In this document: positions 32,978 to 43,420 of the stretch, piece after piece
How the letters are laid out: each line of letters opens with the position of its first letter
How positions within the stretch are numbered: the stretch's first letter is position 1
Origin: Sitta carolinensis
Taxonomy: Eukaryota; Chordata; Aves; Passeriformes; Sittidae
Reading direction: 5' to 3'
Length of the DNA: 64,000 nt
Assembly: GCA_032173965.1 (NCBI GenBank)
Contig: CM063290.1
Span: forward strand, 11,185,501-11,249,500
The notes under the pieces: generated by a model
Told to the model about the DNA's origin: nothing
Database searches by the model: none
Seen by the model: the letters and a program-made list of their open reading frames with translations, nothing else
Program-made: the position numbers and the translations under genes

Positions 32978-34280
32978 GCTCTGATTTGTACATACACTCC
33001 TAGTGACTCACTGTGTGTGCTTTTTTGATACCACATCATGCCAGATTACCCAAGATAGCTTCATCTGATGGTACCTGCACTTCATCTCAACTAAAAGACA
33101 GCATTATTTCCATGTTTGGGCTTTTGGCTTCAGGTCCCCAGCTCTCCCTACAACTTCTCTGTGCCTTGGATAGGCATTGAATGACAAGCCTTTTAATAAA
33201 CCTTGTAATATTTTATTATTTAATATATTATTAACAAAAACAGAGGTGGAGAGGCTCAGATTTTTTGCAGGATATGCCTATAAAAATGAATGTGATGCTT
33301 CCATTAACAAAGAGTTCTCTACTGAGAAAATATTCCAAAATTTTCCCTGGAGATATAATATGTACGAATTAACCAAACTCGCAGTTTCCCTCAGACTTGT
33401 GAACTAGCAAACAGTTATCTAAGTGCTCACCTTCTTCACAAAGTTCTGTTTGGACTGAGGGACACCTATGTCCCACTGGAATGCTTTTCCAGCCACCTCT
33501 GCCTCCCCTAAGGTGCCAGTTCAGAGGTGAGCAGCCCCATGAAGCAGAGGCCATAACTTGATGAACACCACTTTGCACAGGAGTCCAATCTGGAAAATAG
33601 CAGCTCTGAGTCAAAACTATACCCCTAGGGGAAGGTCAAGTCTATTTTAGTTTAGTGCTAAATGGCTAAATCTCATTCTGTCTTGAGATCTGATGTGAAA
33701 TTCATTTTGCCTGGGTACAGAAGGTATGTTTCTCCATCTCATCTAAGTTTATGCAAAATCACAGATCTCTGACTGCTTTTCCCTACCTTTGGATACAAGA
33801 TCTCATGGGCTATTGCCAGGCTCTCTCAGGAAGTTGAGCTATTCCTGGGATTTCCTCTTTCACTGAGGAGAAACTTCAGTTCTGGATCATTGCAACTGTT
33901 CAGCCCTCAGAGCAACTCATGTGGAGAGTGTACCAGACCTTTCAAGTGATGGCTCTGGTGAAGGTGGGGAACTGCCATGCTACATCTACATATGAGAAGG
34001 AAGATGACTGGACACTGTGAGGAGTGGATGCTTTCAGGGGATGGGTTGGTGGAGACAAGCCTGGCAGTTGCTGCCAGGCACTAGTAGAACTTTTTTATGT
34101 TTTGAAATCAGCAGATAATTGATCTGCACTGTTGGGCTTCTCTAAGGCTCCCACCTGGAAAATTCCTTTGCTTTTACCCCATTAGTCCAGGTGCTGGAAA
34201 TAATATTACATTTTATTGTTATGTATTTTATTCTCCATAGGAAAACAACACAGTCTCCACATTCTTTCTATTACTTCACT

Positions 34281-34320
34281 CATTGATAATGTCTGATATC
34301 TGATAATGTCATTGATAATC
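34281..34320. repeat. GATA-rich local repeat cluster
   Basis: Within 40 bp there are three GATAAT copies and one GATATC. TGATAATGTC appears twice (34284-34293 and 34301-34310). It could be a cluster of GATA-factor sites or just a local slippage duplication. Confidence 0.5.
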
Positions 34321-35339
34321 ACCCATTTGTGTCTGAAGTTCAAGGATAATGAGCACATGAAAATTTGTGCTCCATCTCTACCTCCCATGGTCCCAGTCTG
34401 TCCATTCATGTAGAAGTTTCTCTTTTCACAAAGCTATTCAGACTTCAGGAAACCCAACACAACCAAACTGGAAAGTTGACAAGGGTCAACAGCCCAGAGG
34501 GCAGGAATAGAGAAGACTTGGTTCAAGCAGTGCCACCAAATCCAGCTGCACCAGCTCTCAGTGTGAGAGAGATGAAGAGGAGTGTCAGTGCCTGTTAATG
34601 GTCCTGAGCATCCTCAGCTGGGGCCTCACCACCCTCTCTGCCCATCAGCTCATGAATCCCATTTCACCTCAGCCTGGTCTCTTGTTTTTCCTAGAGCTAT
34701 GCTGGAAGAATTCTGGTCTGGAGCTCAGCTCTGTCTTTGCCTGCCATGGTCCCTATTGATCTGGACCCAGACCTGCACCTGGACTTCCCTGCTTGACTGT
34801 TCCTATGTCCCATCTCTGTGGACCTGTCTGGTGCTCCCTGAGCTATGTTTGTATCTGACTGCTATCATCAGGCCTGATGCTAGCCAGTGTATTTTCTTCC
34901 ATCTTGGCCTGGGATCTGCCTCATTGTCATGTGCTTCCCTGAACACTGGGGCTCTTGACTGAACCTGGCTGCAGTCTCTGATCCTGCCCTGCTTATCCCT
35001 CTCAGGATGGGTTCCGGTCCTGCTGTCAGCATTGCTGCACTTGGCTCCCTGTTCCTTAGGGAACAGCTGGCCCTTGCTGCTCTCTGACATCATCTTTCTC
35101 AAAACATTCAGCTTCTCTGTGTGCACAGACTCCTCTGCCAGGTGGATTGGTAGATCTTGCAGCAATTAAGATTTTCAGGCATGTTATATAAAATCCCAGT
35201 TTCCCTGAAGCTGCTTTGGGCTTTGCAGTTGGCTCTAATGAAGGTAGGACTGCAGCCTCCAAATAACTTAACATGAGTATAATCCCAAAGCAGTAACCCC
35301 TGCTGTTGCACAGCAAGCCTCAGACAGGTGGAATTCAGT

Positions 35340-35354
35340 GGGGGGGGGGGGGGG
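35340..35354. repeat. G homopolymer run (15 G)
   Basis: A run of fifteen G, flanked by GAATTCAGT and TTGAGTGACG. It is a likely length-error and polymerase-slippage site and can form a G-quadruplex. Confidence 0.95.
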
Positions 35355-38300
35355 TTGAGTGACGATGCAGGAGGCCGTGCTGAGCTGCTGAACATAAAAG
35401 GGCCACTTTCCAGAGCCAGTTTGGAGTGGCAGGTTTCCAGACCACTTTGTATGCTGTACATTTGGGGTTTGGAGAAAAAAAACCCCACACAACATTCTCT
35501 CTTTTTCAGAGCTTCCTGAGAACACATAATATATCACATGCACCATGTATTTCAGCTGAACCTCATCTGCATCCACAGACTTTGTCATGGTCTTATGGGC
35601 TCCAGTTAACCATAGCTTATTTCATCCCAAAGTAAACAACCTGCTGAGGGAGAACCTGTTCAGGGAAGTGCCTTTGCTTAAGGTGCTTAAGAAAACACAT
35701 ATGAACGTTCAACAACCTCTGCACTGAGTGTGGGACATGGCTGCAAGTGATGATCCTAAGAATAAGGTGAGGATGAGGAATAACAAAGAAATTTGGAAAT
35801 GGGCAGTGGACATGCCTTGTAGAGGGAAAGACAGAATGGGGGACTGACAGTGCCAACAAATCAGGGAGAAGTTGGTGAGCATTTATCAGGCAAGAAAAGA
35901 GAGCTGCCCTCATAGCAGGGGTGAAGTGAGCTTTGTACACGATGTCAGAAGGACAGGAGTCATCCTGCTCTCCATGGGCAGTGGCTTTGTGTTCCCACCT
36001 GTCCCACCACGTGCCTCTATCCCCTCTGTCTATTCACATGCACAACAAACTGTTTCCATCTTCTGCAGCCACATCCTTCCTTTCTCCCATGGTGTCTGCC
36101 TTTCTTGCCTGTATCACTACTGTGCACTTACTACTATTAATCTCTTCTGTCTACATTCCTGTTGCATGTTTGTTCCTCTGGGTCTCCAACTGTGCTTTAT
36201 CTGGTAGGAATCAGAGGAGAAAGTACTGAAATGCACCCTGTGCACTTCAGCCTTCATCTCTTACACATTTAATGTTCGATTTCTCCTCTAACCAAGTCAC
36301 TTCTATGCTGGAGCCAACTTGAGAGAACAAAGCCCACTCCTGAATGTTATTTAAAGCACCACTGGAAGATGCACAGATATCTGCTGATGTGTGGTGCAAA
36401 GTCCCAGCCAAAGCAACTTGACTGCAGAGAATAATTAAAATATTGTGCTTATAAGCCAGGAGACTAACTCCCTTGCAGCTTCCTGAGAGGAGGCAGTGCA
36501 TAATGGGGAGGGAGATGTAGTTATAAAATGAGATACTCTGTTCCTTCAGGGACTGTTAAAACCAGTCAATATTTATGAAGCTTTTAGTCTGACACAAGCA
36601 ATTTGTTCCCCCTTCTATGTGCTTGTCTTTGGGCTCAGCTGTTGCTTGGCCTGTTACTGATGTAAAATTAGATGCTGTGTTTCAGCTGTATCCTTGCTCA
36701 GGGAAAGAAAAAGGGAAGGTCCAAGGCAGTGTGTAGAGTAGCTCAGCTGCCGCCTTATTGCAGGCAACCAAGGATCACACGCAGAGGGAAGCATCACCAG
36801 CTCACATCTGACAGGCACCTTAACCTCAGTTCCTTGAGGTTAAGGCTGTGGAGGGTAAGGAGTGAAGCTGGGCTGCCTGGCTGGCTTTCAGTTCCAGTCC
36901 AGGGTTTGCCAGGAAACCATTCAACTTCCCAGAGAGCAAGCCAGCTCCAGAGTGTTGCCCTGAAGTGAGGGGTTGAAAGAATAAATCAGGAATCTAAAGG
37001 TGTTGGATGTGGGAGGAGGCAGCCTATGGAGGAAAGAGGGAGCAGAGGCAGTCATGCCCCAATTCTCACTTCTGCCTTTTAATTCTGAGCTGAGGCACCT
37101 CCTCCAGACTCAGCCTCTCTACTGACTGGAGTGACTCGGCTGAGGGTCCTGGTGAGGAGAGGAAGGCAACATGGAAACCTCTTCTGCTTTGAAATGTGCC
37201 GTGACCTGCTGGTCTCAGACACTTCAAGTGATGCTCCTGAATGGTAAATATTGGTGTGCCTGTGTAGGACTAATCTGACCTTTGTGCCAGGACAGTGTCC
37301 TGAAGAGGCATGATCTGGTATGACCTGGTTAAACCACCAGATTTACCCTGAGCTTCATCCCTCTCTCTTCTGACTTGCCTTCTCCAAGCCCCGAGCTCAT
37401 CCTGGATGATGAATGTAGCTTGTGTATGTATTACTTTGAGTAAAGATAAGGCTGGCTAATTTCCTGCTAAAAATACCAGTAAGGGCACTTTTAAGGTTGT
37501 GGAGGTCAACTCTATCAGCTAACAGTGCCAAATTTCATTGTCATTCCCCTTTCCCTCCTTTTCTGCTCTCACTTACCATCTGATGTTTTGGTTTATTGAG
37601 AAATGTTGCCCATTTTTTTGGAAAACTGTGACTACAAGTCACCCTAGGCTTGGAGCTGTAGTGTTTTGGTGAAACTTGTGCAGATAACCATAAAGTTTGC
37701 CTTTTGGAGAGCCCATCTTACTTAGCTTTTCACTGATACCCTGATATACTGAGACTTTGTGAGAATTCTGCACATGCAAATGGGTGCTTTGTTGAATGAA
37801 CACCAATATTTTATGGCTATAGACATGCATATACAAAGTGACTTGAAATGAGGGCTCCAACTGAGGCTGTAGAACATATTCATGCCTTACCACCCTGCAG
37901 CTTGGGAAGCAAAGCTGACACAAATGATAGCATGGGAATTTTTTATTTTTATTCTTTAATGCAGAAGATGAGGAGCAGGTGCAATCATATTAGGTGATTT
38001 TTTTTATTTTTTAATTTTTTTAGGTAGACCTAGAAATTTTTCTGAGTGGAATATAGCAAAGTCACTGCTAGGTAAGAACTGCACTAACTTCAGCCCTCAT
38101 CAAATTCCTTCTTAAAACATCCGTGTGTTGAGGTTTCATCCAGGTGGTAGTGGCTGTGAATATCTGAGAATGACCAAGGTGCTTCATCACTAGCTGCCAC
38201 ATTTGTTATGCTTCTTATGCCTTGATTGCGTGGGCTTGCAGGCAGCTCCCTGCAGTGCACTAAGTGAATAACTTTTTATTCTGGTGGGTTCTGTACTTCT

Positions 38301-39974
38301 GACATAAGAGTAAGGAATGACACACTTAGCTACTTTCTTCTTCCCTCATCTACTATTTAACGCTTTTCATAATGCTTTCCTCTAAGTGAGATTTTTGGAA
38401 TGCATACCTCACTTCAGATTGCACATGCTTACTCTCCAACTTGACAGTAAAAAAACCACTTGTTCTGTTGTGGCATGGCTCATGATTTTCCTAGTGCTCC
38501 TTGTTATGTTACATGTAAGCACAAGTTATATTTCCTCTCTGCTCATTCTTTGCAATCACCCCATTCATTACCCCTGGTGAGCTTTATAATACCTTAATCC
38601 TTGCAGGCTTCTGCTCTCCTTGTTCTTCAGGGAGCCTGAATTCCCACAGGCACCATTCAGCTACCTATGGAAATCACACACCTGCTTCTTGGTGCTCTTT
38701 GCCAATGCTGTAATGTTTGCTTCCTCTCATCCTCCCCTTCTGGCACAGGACTTCAAACCTCTCTTGAAGTGTCTTAGCTTAGAAATGCAGGGAGATTGAT
38801 GTTTGAAGTGTTTTTTTCACCTGTCCGTTTTTTCCCCCGCATCACTATACCACCTGCCTCCCTCCCTGGGAGGCTTTGTAGTATCTTTACCCTGGACTGG
38901 TGGCAGGTCCTGTTTGAGCCCCTGAACACTGGTTTTTATTTAACACAGGGGGGAAACAATGCACTCACATCCTTCAGGCTTTTTGCAGATTGAATGGAGT
39001 CCTGTACTGGATTTTATAGTTTTATACAGGAATTTGACTTTGGCGAGAAAAGCCAGAGCCCATGTCCCTAGAAGGGTCAGTTCCCTGGCATCAGTCACCA
39101 CTGACATACTAGTTTTGGACTTGGGCTTGTGCAGCACCTGATAGCATGAGAGACCTAGAACCATTTTTTCCAATCCCTTTGCATTAGCCAGTAAGTTCCT
39201 GCCTGTAGGATTATTATCCTCTCTGTCTATTCAGACAGCAGCCTCATCAGTTGGAAGTGAGCTTTGCCATCATTAAGGAGACTTTAACAAAGACTGTTCC
39301 GTCGAAAGTGAACATCTTGATGAGATTTAATTTATTTCACAGTTGTTGTTATCCTGTTGACCTCAAATGACAGCAGGAGACTTGGAGAGGTGCCCAGTTT
39401 ATTTAAGAAGCAAGCACAAAATAGTCTCTCCCTGCCTAGGGAAAATGTCAGCAACAAAAAGCAATCCTAGCTCCTAGTCCCAGTGTTCTGTCTGGCAGCT
39501 CCTGCTCATCAAAGCTCACTGTGGCTTTTCTGAAGGCCAGTCCAGACTGTGCTGCTTTTTTTCCCCTGTTTTTAAGTATCCCAGCCTCTCCTTTGTGCAT
39601 CCTCTAAGGAGTGTTTTCAGTGCTGTGAAAGCTGTGAAAGTGTTGTGTGGTGTACCAGCAGAACAGCCTGGGTTTACTGCAGTGTTTAGGGCTGATCAGA
39701 TGCCTGGATGCAGGCAGGTGAAGTGCCCAGTGCTGGAGCTCCCTGGTGTATAATGCTCGTGTGGTGGCACAGTCCAGCTGCAGTGCCATGTCTGAGCCCC
39801 TGCCCCAGCTGTCACAAACCTATATGTGGTGTTCCATGGAGGGGGGCAGCTGGAAAGCAGAGCCAAACTGGGCACACAGTGCTAGGACAAGGCCCAAGAT
39901 TTGCTGGCGGCAACCAGGAGAAGCCCACCAAGACACAAGGAGAAAAATCACAATGGGAGATCGTGTGATCTTTA

Positions 39975-40090
39975 GCCTTGGAGATTTTCAAACCTCACCT
40001 GGGGAATGCACTGAGCAACCTCGTCAGATTTTGAAGTCAGGCCTGTTTTGTGCAGGGGGTTGGACTAGCACCCTGCAAAAACTCTTCTGA
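39975..40090 (+). mobile_element. CR1 LINE 3' tail fragment (sense)
   Basis: CTTGGAGATTTTCAAACCTC, then CTGAGCAACCTCGTCAG, then GCAGGGGGTTGGACTAG match the usual 3' region of avian CR1 in sense orientation. It is short and diverged, with the terminal ATTCTATGA-type repeat lost or decayed. Confidence 0.75.
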
Positions 40091-43080
40091 ATGAAATTAC
40101 TCCACAAGAAAAGAGTTAAAGTCAGACAGAATTCTGTTTTATTCATGGGAAACAATATGGACTTTTCTTCCAACAGAACAACAGTCTTGTGAGAATAGGT
40201 ACCTACTTTTATAAAAGATTGAAGTGTCATTTTGTTATCTTCAATAAAAAGAAGTGGTTACTTTTCACAGCTTTTTTGGGATTCACCTACCCACTGCAAC
40301 ATGTACTACTTGTCAAGCTAGGAGCTGTACAATTTGCACAAGAAAAGGTGATGACAGTCTCTCAGAACAAACACCTTTCATGCTTTTTTCCTAGAAGCTG
40401 CAGCTTGTAGACACAAGTGAGAGTTGGGAGGGTGATTTGAGGTCGACCACACTGAGGAGCCTTTTGGGGGAGCCTACGATGTGATGCTGCTGTAGTGCTA
40501 GCATTATATCAGTAACTCATTCCCTGGTTCCTGTTTAATTCCTTCTCATCCTCAATCCTGCTCTGGTCATTTTTGTATCTTCTATAATCAAGTGATTCAT
40601 GCTGCCTTCCAATTTCAGAGACTTTATCTGAATAATTTCTCAAAAATCAAGCTAAAATGAGAGAGAAATCTGATGTCAAGAAGGCAAAGAAAATACTTTG
40701 GTGTGTAATACACTGCCTTAGGGAACAGGGTGACAGTGTTGACAGGGTTGCATTACCCTTCCCAGGAGTCTGCTCCAGCCTTTCCGTGCTCTGACAACTG
40801 GAGATGTTCCCTGCAATTCCAGCAGCAAGAACAAAGTGTCACTTACTTTGTGTTCCTGTAGTTTCCTCAGGTCCTAGCAGAGCTCACCATCCACTGGCTA
40901 TCATTGAGCTTCAGCAGACCTTGAAGATAAATAATAGCTACAGGAAGGCACGAGGAGTCCATAATTTGTGTATCAGAAACCTGAAATCAGGAACTGCTTT
41001 GCTGTGGCTTTGAGCACTGGGTAGCAGATCTCACTTCAGTGAAGTTAAACACATCCAGGAAGACAGTTTACTCGTAACAGCAGCCAAAGCCACAGCAGCC
41101 CAACATGGAACCTCTTGAATGCAGTGCAGATTTATGACTAATTTATGTAGCTGGTTTTGGCCCTAGATAGACAACTTAATATGATATAAATTCAATACTA
41201 AAGACTAGAGCAAAGAGCTGTGTGTGTGGACTAAAGTGCATGTTCATTGGGATGGACAACTTTAAAGCTTTGTTCATAAATGTAGGGTTATAAAGCAGCT
41301 CTGTTGCATTACAGTTGCTGTGTAAATGTAAATGCTTCAGGATTTCAGCTTCGGCTGCTCTGACTTGGATACTTTATAATGAGAGGACAGGAAAAAACGA
41401 TACTCAGGGGTTGTACAGTACTTTCATTGCAACCTCTCCTGTATAGTCCTGGTTGCTTGGCCTTTTCTTTTGTCCTCACTTTTGTCCAATAAAAAAAAAA
41501 AATTATTAAGTGATTAAAAACCTTGATTATGAAAAAGGTGAAGGATGTCCAGAGGAATATATTAAGTTCAAAAAATCTCTAATTCAGGAGAAACTAGAAA
41601 TGGATTTTAGACCTGTCATTAGCTTGGAGCTGGCTGAAACCATGGGGATTATTTACAAGAAGTCCATTTGTACTGCTTGTGTGGATGGCAGAGGGATTAG
41701 AAGGAGGAGCTGGGCAGAGCCAGGACTGTGGCAGAAGATTATCTGTATGAGCTGCCCCTTGGAGGGGCAAGACTCTGTGACTAATCCCCATCTGTGTGAT
41801 CATATGGAGAACTTGTGGAGTGGGGCTCAGCTGTGCACCGCTCACCTCTCTGCAAGTGATTACTACATCCCCTAGGCAGGAGGCCCATCAGCTCCCAGAG
41901 TGTGCCAGCACACAGGAGAGCTGTACTAGATGTGTACAATGTGAGAAGGGATCACAAATACACACCATTCTGTGGCTTTTTCTGTGCAGGAGGCTAAGAA
42001 GTTGAAGGGAAGGTCAAGGCAGTCAGACTGAAGACAGTCCATGCATACCCCCATTGGGGTGGGTGAAGGATCTTTGGAAAGGGGCAGAATTCAGGACAGT
42101 TCCCAAGCTTCAGGAAATGGGACTAGAAAATTCAGGAGGAGCACAAGGCTAACCTTCTGGAAATAATTTTTTTTTGTAATTTCCTTTAACGTTTTTGCTT
42201 TTTAATAAAATTGAAATATTATTCTCTTTGATGTTTTTTTCTAACATCCTACTGTGTCTCCTCCTCAGCTCCCATCCCAGTCACCCACAGCGCAGAGCTT
42301 CCCAGAGCCCGTTGGAGACGGGGAGCAGGAAATGGGCTCGGCCTCTGTATTCCCCTGCTCACCAGCGGCATGGAGACCACGGGCCATTGCAACACGCGCT
42401 GGGAGAAACTCATTTCCAACGTGGCAATAGTAGCTTCTTCTGCTTCCATAGTCCTTAGTGACATGCATTTATGATCAAACATAACAGCTGACACGAGTGA
42501 CTGGTTGTGCTGAGCACAGTCCAGAAAAGCTTAGACACCCCTAAAACCTAAATCCTCTTCCTCTTCTCTTTGCCCACGGAACATCATCTCGCTCTGTTCC
42601 CTTGCAGCCGGCACGCCAAGGTGGGCAGCAGCTGTGAGTCCTCCGGCCTCCGTCGAGAGCTGGCACCAGCCCGTGTGCGGCAGTGCCCTGCTGGGGTTCA
42701 CAGGTCTCTGCCGGCGCTCCGTGACCGGGAACCTCTCACCAGCACTGCCCTCCTGTCCCAGCACTGTCACCGCCCCCGCCCCGAGGGACGAGCTGCGGGG
42801 GCCGTGACACCGCCGGGCAGTGGCTCTGAGGCTTCCCCGGGACACGTCTGCTTTTCCCAGGCCGGCGGAACAGTGCGATCAGAGGGGTGGGATGGTTTGG
42901 GGAGGAAGGGGCAGAGCAGCCGGACCCGGTTCGGGAGAGCGCCGGGGACCGGAGCTGTCCGAACGGTGAGACAGCCGCGCCGGCGGTGGGAGAGGATCAA
43001 AGCAGCCAGCACAACACACACACACCCCGACAAATAATAAAACAATAATAAAAAAAAATAAAACCCCCAAACCCCAAATG

Positions 43081-43088
43081 TATAAATA
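43081..43088 (+). promoter_or_regulatory. CCDC50: TATA-like element inside the CCDC50 CpG island
   Basis: TATAAATA closes an A-rich island (about 43017-43089) within GC-rich sequence, 285 bases before the CCDC50 start codon. Transcription from it would begin near 43110 and give a 5'UTR of about 260 nt. It is equally possible that the gene uses dispersed TATA-less starts. Confidence 0.3.
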
Positions 43089-43372
43089 ACTGCCCTCGGC
43101 AGCTGCCCGTCCCGCTGAGCTGCTGCCCGAGCCCCGCCGGGGAAGGGGAGGGGGAAGCAGCCCGGGACGCCCCCGTCCGCCTCCCCGGAAGGGGGGCGAG
43201 GGGCGGCGAGGCGGCCCCGCTCCGCCCCGCCCGGCGCTTTCTGTCCGCTCTCCCGCGCCGTACGGCCCGGCCGCGCCGGCTCCATCCGCTCCCAACTTCG
43301 CGGTGCGGGGCGCGGGCGGCACCGCCGCGCTGCCCTCAGCCGGGCCGCCCTCGGCGGGGCGCGGGCCCGGCC

Positions 43373-43420
43373 ATGGCCGGCATCGGCATCGACCACTCCA
43401 AGCTGCCGGAGTCAAGGAAG
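43373..43420 (+). CDS. CCDC50: CCDC50 coding exon 1, apparent one-base loss
   Basis: The start sits in a strong context (GGCCATGG). The exon reads [12 protein letters not shown], then ESRK, where the family has GVKE. Read one base shifted, the last bases give GGA GTC AAG GAA G, that is GVKE plus the first base of Val, exactly the family sequence and the phase exon 2 needs. So one base seems to be missing between CTGCC and GGAGTC. The donor is AAG|GTGCGG. A sequencing or assembly slip in GC-rich DNA is most likely. A weaker in-phase donor at 43475|43476 (GGGCG|GTGTGG) would add 18 residues instead. Confidence 0.8.

Larger units (their letters stand above)
31965..43080. other. Intergenic region between UTS2B and CCDC50 (head to head)
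   Basis: 11 kb with no recognised coding exon. It holds an LTR fragment (32890-32977), a GATA-rich cluster (34281-34320), a 15-base G run (35340-35354) and a CR1 tail (39975-40090), then CpG-rich sequence from about 42590. Any distal 5'UTR exon of UTS2B would lie here. The 127-residue or shorter frames seen have no family signature. Confidence 0.6.
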
